From: Clostridia bacterium
GTDB lineage: Bacteria > Bacillota > Clostridia > Christensenellales > Aristaeellaceae
Length of the DNA: 34,851 nucleotides
Assembly (NCBI GenBank): GCA_017464305.1
Contig: JAFUDS010000003.1
Coordinates: 1-34,851 of the forward strand
Reading direction: 5' to 3'
Every line of letters starts with the position of its first letter. The stretch's first letter is position 1. Under the pieces are notes generated by a model. That model worked only from the letters and a program-made list of their open reading frames with translations. It was not told where the DNA came from and ran no database searches. The translations under genes and the position numbers were made by a program. This document shows positions 26,001 to 32,269 of this stretch, piece by piece.

Positions 26001-26095
26001 AGCGCAGCATGCAGGCCGGGCTGAATGCTCATCTGAGCAAGCCGGTGGAACCGGAAGCACTGTTCAAGGCCCTGGAGAGCCTGATTAAGCCCTGA
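23060..26095 (+). CDS. soluble hybrid sensor histidine kinase with two receiver domains
   Basis: This is a protein of about 1011 aa without membrane segments. The N-terminal half contains PAS-like sensor modules (about residues 25-165, 190-330 with MSFSKDIETRKYQACNQAFA, and 345-480) joined by coiled coil. HisKA follows, with FLSNMSHEIRTPMN (His510), then the ATPase domain (N-box MINILGNAVKFTP, GLGMPITKS), receiver 1 (ILVDWRMPEMDG, Asp804) and receiver 2 (ILMDMRMPEMDG, Asp940). There is no HPt domain or DNA-binding output, so phosphate must pass to an outside partner. The ATG at 23060 is favoured by GGAGG with 7-nt spacing. Its place after GH31 suggests sensing linked to glycan use (inference). 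Confidence 0.92.
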   Translation: MTRKEAPQENAQEIIEAQKMDIALRDAVIATLTNTYNTVWLITDVEKESCTLFHSDMDAVHAEAIQNALSHAKYTDTKTQYVNTMVAEEDREWMQEKISLPYILQQFETRDQYSVHFVRTLATGPRYYRIDLGKVTLPEGKIGVMMGFKDVDDVIQQDRATQKALEQAKKTEEENRRLMSEVQSAAKLADLMGSVSSLLTNMPAMSFSKDIETRKYQACNQAFAEYAGKKTPEEVIGCTDHDLFDKETADHFVEDDTRAISMDKAYVFFEDVPDATGQVIRNLQTTKIKFTDSNGRLCLLGMCVDVTEIARIKTAEAEAHAKQQELEEKLALQEELLAQEKKRLELNNMITAMASDYRTVYHVDLDTDDGVCYRADPNDKEQTPEGIHFPYYERFKWYAEHSVAESYREGFLNFIDPDRIRAGLAEKPILVYRYLAQRQGMEYYEMIRVAGVRHIEDRTDHRVHAIGLGLTVIDEEMRQSLAQREALREALEAAEDANRAKTVFLSNMSHEIRTPMNAIIGLDNIALNDPTLSSTAREHLEKIGASAHHLLGIINDILDMSRIESGRMVIKSEEFSFAKALAQVNTIISGQCRDKGLDYDCRVKGHVADYYIGDDMKLRQVMINILGNAVKFTPTGGRVSFTLEETARFDGRATLRLVMTDNGIGMSPEYLPKLFDPFSQEDSSSTSKYGSTGLGMPITKSIVELMNGHIEVESEKGKGTTFTVTVTLLESDRQSEGDETMETIHPHDLCVLVIDDDPIACEHAQLVLGQVGVNCEKALSGAEGLEMVRLRHARREPYNLILVDWRMPEMDGVETTRQIRAAVGDEIPVIILTSFSWDEIADEAKAAGVDTFVAKPLFAGSVLDEFREAFQKKNSRLIRETADLKGRRVLLAEDVPVNAEIMMMVLSMREIDAELAENGRIAVEMFERNAPGYYDAILMDMRMPEMDGLEATRHIRAMGHADSAGIPIIALTANAFDEDVQRSMQAGLNAHLSKPVEPEALFKALESLIKP

Positions 26096-26110
26096 GTAAA
26101 ATCAAAAATG

Positions 26111-26141
26111 CCCTCCCCCGTAAGGGGGAGGGTAAATTATT
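26111..26141. terminator. terminator between convergent kinase and GH2 genes
   Basis: CCCTCCCCC (26111-26119) pairs with GGGGGAGGG (26124-26132). On the minus strand the stem is followed by CATTTTT; on the plus strand by an A/T-rich tail. It probably serves both genes. Confidence 0.65.
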
Positions 26142-28645
26142 TACTTCACCGGAAGCACGATTTCCGCAGGCGCAAATCCTTCCGCCGACACCGTCAGCTT
26201 CGCTTCGCCCGCCGCCTCTCCGGCCCGTAGCACCGCCAGCGCCCGGCCCAGATAGCTGGTAAACCGGCCCTTGGTATAATTCTCTTCCGTAATGGGGTTG
26301 CTACTGCCGAAGCCCTGCAGCGCCGCAGCGCCGGAAACCTCCGCCGTCAGCGCTATATCCGTGTCCGGAACCACACGGCCCGCCTCGTCGATCAGCTCCG
26401 CGTATACATATCCCAGCGCTTCGCCGTCTGTCCGCAGCTCGGTCTGCTCCGCTGTCAGGCGGATGGAGACGGGCCTCCCGGCGGTGACCAGCTGATCCCG
26501 GGAAACTTCTTTCCCGCCAATGTAGCTAATGGCCTCCAGGGTGCCGGGCTGATAAGCAATGCTGAATTGGAAGCTCAGGGGCAGACCCTGTACCTGGGCT
26601 TCACCGGCCTTCTGGCGGCCCAGGCTCTGGCCATTCAGCAGCAGCTCTACTTCCTCCGCGCTGCTGAATACCGCGATGTTCACCTGCTGGCCTTCCTGCC
26701 CCGCCCAATTCCATCTGTGCCAGATGCCGGGGAAGCCCCAGTTGGACAGGTTTTCCACCCGATCAAACACGACGGGATCGTAGGAGAACAGCCCCGTTTC
26801 CTGGCTGCCCCAGACGATGCGGCGATAGATCCCCTGGGGACGGATGCACCCGGTGATGTCGAAATCTGCGTCGTTGGCCGTCCGCCAGGGATAGGCGCTG
26901 CCAGCACCCCAGGGGTTGCCGATGCGGGGATCGCCGGGCTCGTAGAAGTTGGCCTGGCCCAGGCCCGCCTCGCCGATGTAGTCCCAGGCGGTCCAGGTGA
27001 AATCCCCGATGATCCAGGGGGTCTTCTCGATGGTGGGCCAGTGAATCCCGATCTCCTTGGGATAATTTTCGCTGCCCAGGATCACCCGCTCCGGGAACAT
27101 CTCGTGGTCCGTGGGATATTTGTTTTCCATGTAATTGTATCCCACGATATCCAGCCCGTTGGCGAAGCCTTCGGTGTATTCCTCCCACAGCAGATCCTTC
27201 TTCCCGCTGATGTCCGCATTCTGCAGAGATCCAGAGAAGGACTCCTGGAATTTTTTCATCTGCTCCGCCATCAGCTGATCATCCAGCCCGTTCCAGAAGG
27301 AGCAGATGGCGTTGGATACCGGCCGGCTGCCATCCAGGCGATGGAAGGCTTCCGCCAGCTTGGTGGCCCATAGATAGCCATCCCCCAGGCCGGCCCGCTC
27401 GGTAATCTCGTTGCCAGTGGACCAGATGATGACGCTGGGATGGCACCGATCCCGCTTGACGAAGGCGGTCAGATCCTTCTCCCAGTCCGTTTCGAAGTAC
27501 TGGTTGTAATCCCCGGGCTGCTTCCCCATGCCCCAGGCGTCGAAAATTTCGTCGAATACGTACACGCCCAGCCGGTCGCAGGCCTCTATCAGCGCAGAGG
27601 AGGGGGGATTGTGGGTAGTGCGGATGGCGTTGTATCCCAGTGCCTTCATCTTCTGCAGCTTCCGGGCCTCCGCGTCGTAAAGGCTGACGATACCGATGAC
27701 GCCGTTGTCATGGTGCAGGCAACCGCCTTTGAGCTTGACGGTTTTGCCATTGATCCGCAGCCCGTGTTTCACATCCGCCTCCACCGTCCGGATACCGAAG
27801 AGCACCTGCTCCGTGTCGGCGGTGGGCTTGTCAGCGGGGATAATATGAGTTTTGAAGGTTCCCCGATCCACCGCCGTGGCCCGCAGGTAGTACAGATTCG
27901 GCTCCTCCGCGCTCCACAGCCGGGGCGCTTCCACCGTCAGGGTCATATAGGCCGTGCCGGAGGCGAGGGGAGGAATCTGCGTCAGGGTTTTGCTGGCCCG
28001 AACCGTCTCCCCGTTATCCTCCCGCACCAGCTCAAAGCAGACCTCCGCCAGCTTGTTCTCCGCTGTTTCATTCCGGATCTCGGCGGAAACCTGCAGATAG
28101 GCCGTTTCCGGCGTGCCGTCCGCGGTGTATTCAATCTTTTTCGTGGATCCCCGCAGCCCGCCATAGGCGATGCGCAGCTTCGGGGTGTGCAGCAGCTCCA
28201 CGCCCCGGAACAATCCTGCTCCGGAGTACCAGCGGGAGTTGGGCTGCATGCTGGGGTTAATGGTAATGAGGATGCTGTTCTTCTGCCCGGGGTAGACCAG
28301 ATGGGTAATATCCACCTCGAAGGGTGCGTATCCATAGTGCTGCAGCGCCGCCTTGTTGCCGTTGATCTCCACCGTGGCGTTCATCATGGCCCCGTCGAAG
28401 CGCAGCAAAATCTGATCCTCCGCCCATTCGGCCGGCAGGTCGATCTCCTTCATGTAGTGTGCCACCCCGGCGTTGTAATATCCGCTGGCCGCCCCGGAAA
28501 CAGCTTCAGGGAATACGTCCGACTCGATCATGTAATCATGGGGCAGGTTCACCGTCCGATCACCGTATTCTCCCCGCATCCGCTTGCCATGGTCCAAGAT
28601 TCCGTTGCCGAAAAGCCAATCCCGATTCAGTTTCATACTGCGCAT
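26141..28645 (-). CDS. glycoside hydrolase family 2 (beta-galactosidase type)
   Basis: This is an 834-aa GH2 enzyme. The N-terminal jelly-roll (LNRDWLFGNG, NLPHDYMIESD) is followed by the sandwich domain, the barrel with MKALGYNAIRTTHNPPSSAL and IIWSTGNEIT (acid/base Glu413), and LGSENYPKEI with nucleophile Glu526. Then come DUF4982-like and Ig-like C-terminal domains (about 600-834, including GYVYAELIDEAGRVVPD). It has no signal peptide. Specificity (galactosidase, glucuronidase or other) is not certain. AAGGAG lies 10 nt before the ATG at 28645; ATG at 28636 is an alternative. Stop and terminator face the kinase gene. Confidence 0.92.
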   Translation of the reverse strand: MRSMKLNRDWLFGNGILDHGKRMRGEYGDRTVNLPHDYMIESDVFPEAVSGAASGYYNAGVAHYMKEIDLPAEWAEDQILLRFDGAMMNATVEINGNKAALQHYGYAPFEVDITHLVYPGQKNSILITINPSMQPNSRWYSGAGLFRGVELLHTPKLRIAYGGLRGSTKKIEYTADGTPETAYLQVSAEIRNETAENKLAEVCFELVREDNGETVRASKTLTQIPPLASGTAYMTLTVEAPRLWSAEEPNLYYLRATAVDRGTFKTHIIPADKPTADTEQVLFGIRTVEADVKHGLRINGKTVKLKGGCLHHDNGVIGIVSLYDAEARKLQKMKALGYNAIRTTHNPPSSALIEACDRLGVYVFDEIFDAWGMGKQPGDYNQYFETDWEKDLTAFVKRDRCHPSVIIWSTGNEITERAGLGDGYLWATKLAEAFHRLDGSRPVSNAICSFWNGLDDQLMAEQMKKFQESFSGSLQNADISGKKDLLWEEYTEGFANGLDIVGYNYMENKYPTDHEMFPERVILGSENYPKEIGIHWPTIEKTPWIIGDFTWTAWDYIGEAGLGQANFYEPGDPRIGNPWGAGSAYPWRTANDADFDITGCIRPQGIYRRIVWGSQETGLFSYDPVVFDRVENLSNWGFPGIWHRWNWAGQEGQQVNIAVFSSAEEVELLLNGQSLGRQKAGEAQVQGLPLSFQFSIAYQPGTLEAISYIGGKEVSRDQLVTAGRPVSIRLTAEQTELRTDGEALGYVYAELIDEAGRVVPDTDIALTAEVSGAAALQGFGSSNPITEENYTKGRFTSYLGRALAVLRAGEAAGEAKLTVSAEGFAPAEIVLPVK

Positions 28646-28733
28646 ACCGTTCTCTCTCCTTTGAAGTGATTGTGTGATCCAATTTGTGCGGGAACAAAAT
28701 CTCCCGCCGTTTTTTCGTCCTTTAACGCTTTGG

Positions 28734-28762
28734 ATTATATCCGATCATAGCAGAAAAGTAAA
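28734..28762 (-). promoter_or_regulatory. sigma-A promoter of the GH2 gene
   Basis: Minus strand TTTACT (28762-28757), a 17-base spacer, TATAAT (28739-28734), about 90 nt upstream of the start. Confidence 0.65.
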
Positions 28763-28803
28763 TCGCCCCAGCCCGTTTTTTGCAGAAAATTTAAACAACC
28801 CCC

Positions 28804-28832
28804 TTGACGAGCCCGGGAGAATGTGCTAAACT
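28804..28832 (+). promoter_or_regulatory. sigma-A promoter of tRNA-Val
   Basis: TTGACG (28804-28809), a 17-base spacer, TAAACT (28827-28832), 21 nt before the tRNA. Confidence 0.7.
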
Positions 28833-28853
28833 AACCTCCGTTCGAAAGGACGA

Positions 28854-28926
28854 GGTCGCATGGCTCAGTTGGTAGAGCACATCGTTCACATCGATGGGGT
28901 CACAGGTTCGAGTCCTGTTGCGACCA
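28854..28926 (+). tRNA. tRNA-Val (CAC)
   Basis: The acceptor arms GGTCGCA and TGCGACC pair over 7 bp. The anticodon stem CATCG/CGATG holds loop TTCACAT (anticodon CAC). The T-loop is TTCGAGT. CCA is not encoded. It marks the change from GC-rich core sequence to the AT-richer accessory part. Confidence 0.95.
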
Positions 28927-28930
28927 CTTG

Positions 28931-28958
28931 GATCGAACCGAGAGGTTCGATCTTTTTT
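28931..28958 (+). terminator. intrinsic terminator of tRNA-Val
   Basis: GATCGAACC/GGTTCGATC (perfect 9 bp, loop GAGA) is followed by six T. The next ribosome site starts within 10 nt. Confidence 0.9.
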
Positions 28959-28973
28959 GTTGTGGAGGATTTG

Positions 28974-29291
28974 ATGTATTCCATCGAACATTTTCAGCAG
29001 TTGAACAAACCAGAGTCTATGATTTTAACACAGCATAGTCGAAAACGCTTTTCAGAACGCGGAATTAGCATTGAGGATATTCAATACGTCTTCAAAACCG
29101 GTGAAATCATTGAACAGTATCCAGAGGATTGGCCAATTCCAAGCTGCTTGATTCTTGGATATTCTGGCGAGCGGGTGCTGCACGTTGTAGCAAGCATTGA
29201 TGATGAAATGATATATCTAATCACTGCCTATGCGCCCAGCCCCGAAAAGTGGGATTCAGACTGGAAGACTCGGAAGGAGGAAAATCAATGA
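28974..29291 (+). CDS. DUF4258 domain protein, probable toxin of a TA pair
   Basis: This 105-aa protein has the DUF4258 pattern: LTQHSRKRFSERGISIEDI, then IIEQYPEDWPIPSCLILGYS, VLHVVASIDDEMIYLITAY. Members are RelE/MqsR-like small proteins often found with a YgiT zinc-finger partner; toxicity is inferred, not proved. TGGAGG lies 5 nt before the ATG at 28974. A longer frame back to 28860 runs through the tRNA and is not used. The stop overlaps the next start by 4 nt (ATGA), so the two are translationally coupled. It is only 15 nt from the tRNA-Val terminator. Confidence 0.82.
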   Translation: MYSIEHFQQLNKPESMILTQHSRKRFSERGISIEDIQYVFKTGEIIEQYPEDWPIPSCLILGYSGERVLHVVASIDDEMIYLITAYAPSPEKWDSDWKTRKEENQ

Positions 29292-29515
29292 AATGCATGA
29301 AGTGTGGAATGCCAGCTTTTACAAGTGTAACTTCCGAAGCGATCGAACTGGGATTTGGACTACTGGTTATTCGCGACATTCCATGTTATAAGTGTGAGGA
29401 ATGCGATGAGATTTTCTATACCGGTGATGTTGCTCAAAAGATCGAAGAAATCGTTGCAGAAGCAAAGATGTTAATGCAGGAAACACGCGTGATCTATTAT
29501 AGGGAAGCTGCATAG
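29288..29515 (+). CDS. YgiT-type zinc-finger protein, probable antitoxin (MqsA N-terminal type)
   Basis: This 75-aa protein has two zinc knuckles, CMKC (residues 3-6) and CYKCEEC, the hallmark of YgiT/MqsA N-terminal domains, plus a C-terminal helix (VAQKIEEIVAEAKM). It lacks the helix-turn-helix half of full MqsA, so it may neutralise by contact only or need another repressor. ATGA overlap with the DUF4258 gene and GGAGG upstream support the start at 29288. Confidence 0.82.
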   Translation: MKCMKCGMPAFTSVTSEAIELGFGLLVIRDIPCYKCEECDEIFYTGDVAQKIEEIVAEAKMLMQETRVIYYREAA

Positions 29516-29518
29516 ATA

Positions 29519-29816
29519 AATGCAGAAGGGCTGATTCCGCAGTTGTCGTTCCTCCACTACGGAAGAAACAGCCAGAGAAGCGGAAACCTCCGTGTGATCC
29601 AGCGCCAGATAGGTGGTGGACATGTATCCGTGTTTCCCGTCGGGACGGTCATCTCGTACCAGCCGCTGCCATTTCCCAGTTTCATCAATCGGATGCACCA
29701 GCGTCAGTTCGTATTCGCCGTTCAGCGTTTCCGTGACCTCCGCCCGACAGCGGAGCCAGGGCGCCGTTGCCGTTGGTGGAGAAGTCGCTGCAGTCGGCGG
29801 GGTAGACGCAGATCAT
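29519..29816 (-). pseudogene. broken phage tail (minor structural protein) remnant
   Basis: On the minus strand a near-perfect ribosome site (GGAGGTGATT) precedes ATG at 29816, which reads MICVYPADCSDFSTNGNG. This is the start typical of phage minor structural or tail-endopeptidase proteins. After LAPLS the frame shifts by one base, and the expected continuation VTETLNGEYELTLVHPIDE is in the next frame. It then runs to GKWQRLV and into unrelated sequence before a stop at 29471. It is more GC-rich than its neighbours. Only about the first 80 codons of a much larger gene remain, so it is a prophage scar. Confidence 0.65.
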
Positions 29817-29898
29817 GGGGAATCACCTCCAGAAGGGTAAAAAGAAAGCGCCGCGTGATGCGACGCTGGGTTAACTATTCATCTCGACAACCTGGAAG

Positions 29899-30411
29899 TT
29901 ATAGATTCCTTTTCACCATCACGACTTCATCGTTCTGATACTCGATATCGAATCCGTTCTTCAAAAACAGTTTATAAGATGGATTGTCGGCTGCAATATC
30001 ATCGTGAAGCACAGGGACGCCATTGTTTTTTGCAGCTGTGCATAATTGCTGCAGTGCATTCGTTCCATATCCTCGATTGCGATATTGCGCGAGAATAATA
30101 ACATCACAGAGGTAAATCTCTCGGACTTCATCATAGTGATATGCAATTTCGCCAACATATTCATTCGCTGGAGTCATCAAATAACGATAATACCGATCAG
30201 CTCCCGGATTTCTTACCCAGGACTCATACCAGGGCTCCCACTTATTTTTAGGAAATGGAATTGTACCGCCCCACTTGGCGTTATAAGACATGGTATCTTC
30301 ATCTGCCATCAGTTTTTCTCTGAACCACAAATCATCAAAAGTCGGTTTGACCAAATTCGCAGGCTTCAGCCGATCAATGGGCATGGTCTGCATGTTACGA
30401 TTCGTATTCAT
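29899..30411 (-). CDS. GNAT family N-acetyltransferase
   Basis: This protein of about 170 aa has GNAT core EVREIYLCDVIILAQYRNRG with the acetyl-CoA loop YRNRGYGTNAL, and the C-terminal YKLFLKNGFDIEYQNDE. Substrate unknown. The ATG at 30411 has GGAGGTG 6 nt upstream. A longer frame to 30453 would run through the 12-bp repeats and has no ribosome site. Confidence 0.85.
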   Translation of the reverse strand: MNTNRNMQTMPIDRLKPANLVKPTFDDLWFREKLMADEDTMSYNAKWGGTIPFPKNKWEPWYESWVRNPGADRYYRYLMTPANEYVGEIAYHYDEVREIYLCDVIILAQYRNRGYGTNALQQLCTAAKNNGVPVLHDDIAADNPSYKLFLKNGFDIEYQNDEVVMVKRNL

Positions 30412-30426
30412 TGAGCACCTCCAATG

Positions 30427-30506
30427 CAAGATACCAGTCAAGATAACAGTCAAGATGAGAATGCTTTTCAGACAATACAGGTTAAGAAACAGGACAAGAT
30501 AACATA
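30427..30506. repeat. 12-bp tandem/dispersed repeats between GNAT and Fic genes
   Basis: CAAGATACCAGT (30427-30438), CAAGATAACAGT (30439-30450) and a partial CAAGATGAG (30451-30459) are head to tail. A fourth copy, CAAGATAACATA, is at 30495-30506, just upstream of the Fic promoter. The layout suggests an operator, but no regulator is identified. Confidence 0.65.
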
Positions 30507-30513
30507 CAAGTTC

Positions 30514-30542
30514 TTGATAATTTTATGAAAATTACGTATAAT
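30514..30542 (+). promoter_or_regulatory. sigma-A promoter of the fic gene
   Basis: TTGATA (30514-30519), a 17-base spacer, TATAAT (30537-30542). It overlaps the first ATG of the frame at 30525, so translation must begin downstream. Confidence 0.8.
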
Positions 30543-30566
30543 AGGCAGGAAAGCGAGGTGTATCCT

Positions 30567-31559
30567 GTGGAACACTATGTCCTGCCTTTTTCCATCACCA
30601 ATCAGATGCTAACATTGGTGGCTCAGATTGCTGAAAAGACTGGAAGGGTAAGTAACTACCGTTCCTTTGAAACGAAGCCGCATCTGCGTCGGAACAACCG
30701 GATTCGTTCCATTCATTCCTCTCTGGCCATCGAAGCTAACTCGTTGTCTTTGGATGAAGTGAAGAGCGTCATCAGCGGTAAAACGGTGATTGGCCCACAA
30801 AAGGAGATCCAGGAAGTGAAGAACGCTTATCGAGCATATGAGATGCTGGGACAGTTTGATCCACATTCTCTGGATGACCTGAAGAAGCTGCATGGCGTCA
30901 TGACCTATCTGACAGTGCAGGAATCCGGTGTATTTCGGAATCATAATGAAGGTGTTTTCAATGGTGATCGCTGTATATTTATGGCACCACCGCCCGAATT
31001 TGTGCCGGATCAGATGGAATCATTATTCGCCTGGATGAGGAAGAACAGAAACGAGATCCATCCGCTGATCCTGTCGTCCGTATTTCACTATGAGTTTGTT
31101 TTTATTCATCCATTTGCCGATGACAATGGTCGAATGGCTCGTTTATGGCAAACAGCGTTGCTGTCGGAATGGAATCCGATCTTCCAATACCTTCCGCTGG
31201 AGAGCCGCATTCACGAGTTTCAAAATGGCTATTACGATGCCATTGCGGCATGCCATTCAGCAGGGAACTCAGATGCTTTCATTTCATTCATGCTGGATAA
31301 GATCAACCTGACACTTGATTGGGCGCTTCAGCAGATCGCTGAAAAAGACGCTTATCTGTCTGCGGAAGTCCAAAGACTGATCGATGCCATGGAGTATGAT
31401 GTCCCGTACACAGGTGCCCAGCTGATGGAAAAGCTCTCCCTGAAATCGAGGGATAATTTCAGAAAACTGTATTTACTACCTGCTCTGGAGAATGGGTTAA
31501 TCACCATGAGCATTCCGGATAAGCCCACCAGCAGAAACCAAAAATACATCAGAAAATAA
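30567..31559 (+). CDS. Fic family protein (AMPylase), class II-like with N-terminal inhibitory helix
   Basis: Fic proteins transfer AMP (or other phosphate groups) to protein hydroxyls. The 330-aa protein has the active-site motif HPFADDNGRMAR (His181), with Asp in place of the usual Gly in ADGNGR. The N-terminal inhibitory motif SLAIEANS (Ser52, Glu56, Asn58) puts it among the self-inhibited class II proteins. A winged-helix-like end (TGAQLMEKLSLKSRDNFRKLYLLPALENGLI) follows. The GTG at 30567 is chosen because the promoter covers the first ATG (30525) and GAGGTG lies 6 nt upstream of this GTG. The target is unknown. Confidence 0.88.
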   Translation: MEHYVLPFSITNQMLTLVAQIAEKTGRVSNYRSFETKPHLRRNNRIRSIHSSLAIEANSLSLDEVKSVISGKTVIGPQKEIQEVKNAYRAYEMLGQFDPHSLDDLKKLHGVMTYLTVQESGVFRNHNEGVFNGDRCIFMAPPPEFVPDQMESLFAWMRKNRNEIHPLILSSVFHYEFVFIHPFADDNGRMARLWQTALLSEWNPIFQYLPLESRIHEFQNGYYDAIAACHSAGNSDAFISFMLDKINLTLDWALQQIAEKDAYLSAEVQRLIDAMEYDVPYTGAQLMEKLSLKSRDNFRKLYLLPALENGLITMSIPDKPTSRNQKYIRK

Positions 31560-31579
31560 AAGCATAAGCAGTACCTTTT

Positions 31580-31604
31580 AGCCGTCCTCTGGGGCGGCTT
31601 TTTT
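31580..31604 (+). terminator. intrinsic terminator after fic
   Basis: AGCCGTCC/GGGCGGCT (one T-G pair, loop TCTG) is followed by six T, 20 nt after the stop. Confidence 0.85.
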
Positions 31605-31718
31605 GATGTCCAAGTAGGCCGATACCCCCACCCCCGAATTTGTCGGAAATTCACGCGTGAGGGGGGCGCTGTCTCCTGAAAACACACACAGGGATCTGAC
31701 CACCCCTCCCAAGGCACA

Positions 31719-31950
31719 GACTTTGCCAGAGCAAAGCGGAGAAGTCGGGCACAGGACTTTCGCATAGCGCAGTGGAGAAGTCCGGGTCATCCAGCCCGGG
31801 CGGACTTCTTCACGGCAAAGCGCGAAACTCCCACCGGGCGGGTGGACTTTCCCAGAGCAAAGCGGAGAAGTGTGCCGCCCGCCAACTTTCGCACGGCGAA
31901 GCGGGAAAGTGTGCCCGTCGGGCACTTCTTCACGGCAAAGCGAAGAAGCG
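31719..31950. repeat. array of six 28-bp imperfect palindromes
   Basis: Units begin at 31719, 31755, 31803, 31845, 31884 and 31923; each is 28 bp. They share a pattern like GACTT(T/C)...GC(A/G)AAGCG...GAAGT. Spacers are 8, 20, 14, 11 and 11 bp, so start distances are 36, 48, 42, 39 and 39, all multiples of three. Arms differ but often still pair (unit 5 ACTTTC/GAAAGT; unit 6 CTTCTTC/GAAGAAG). On the minus strand all six fall in one open frame (31578-32132) that reads (S/T)PLCxxKV-like octets. I do not call it a gene; see findings. Confidence 0.8.
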
Positions 31951-32001
31951 GTTCCTGGCGGGAAAAACCCGCCGCCGGGCAAAAAACCGGAACTTTTTTT
32001 C
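31949..32001 (+). terminator. possible terminator after the palindrome array
   Basis: GTTCC (31951-31955) can pair with GGAAC (31990-31994) around an inner GGCGGG/CCCGCC stem, followed by seven T. Folding is not certain. Confidence 0.4.
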
Positions 32002-32056
32002 TTTTTTTCGCCGCCCCTACGCGCATATGTAAGGAAGCGCGGCCTCCTTGTTGGTT

Positions 32057-32123
32057 TCGATGTGAACGACTTGCCGGTTTCGATGTGAACGGGTACCCTG
32101 CTCGATGTGAACGGGTTGCCGGT
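32057..32123. repeat. three 22-23-bp direct repeats containing the antisense of the tRNA-Val anticodon arm
   Basis: TCGATGTGAACG occurs at 32057-32068, 32080-32091 and 32102-32113, each followed by a variable TTGCCGG-like end. The 12-mer is the exact reverse complement of tRNA-Val(CAC) bases 28883-28894, which include the anticodon. Confidence 0.8.
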
Positions 32124-32138
32124 CGGGCACACTTCCTA

Positions 32139-32210
32139 TAAGAATAGAAAGGGGTGTGGCTTAAGAGTTGGAAATCACGTATGGTAATGAGAGCGGCATC
32201 AAAAAAGCCA
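32139..32210. repeat. 72-nt direct repeat, copy A
   Basis: It matches copy B (34462-34533) at 54 of 72 positions with no gaps; both begin TAAGAATAGAAA and end AGCCA. Its right end overlaps the minus-strand terminator at 32201-32229. The two copies bracket the acetyltransferase, DUF3795, recombinase and RhuM pieces. Confidence 0.7.
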
Positions 32211-32229
32211 TGCACTATTTTTGCATGGC
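32201..32229 (-). terminator. intrinsic terminator of the 32270-32752 GNAT gene
   Basis: On the minus strand GCCATGC and GCATGGC pair (loop AAAAATAGT) and six T follow, 41 nt past the GNAT stop. Confidence 0.75.
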
Positions 32230-32269
32230 CGTCAATGATAGACTGATGTTTGTACGATTATCTTCCGAG

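Noticed and set aside
31719-31950. CRISPR array
   Set aside because: Repeats are not identical, spacers are only 8-20 bp, and no cas gene is in the window.
32060-32123. Extra tRNA-Val gene or pseudogene near the direct repeats
   Set aside because: Only the anticodon-arm 12-mer is shared, in reverse orientation; no acceptor, D or T arm is present.
31578-32132. Minus-strand 184-aa frame over the palindromes as a real gene
   Set aside because: No ribosome site or known domain is seen and it overlaps the fic terminator. Other frames are open over the same stretch, so the evidence is only the in-frame repeat spacing.
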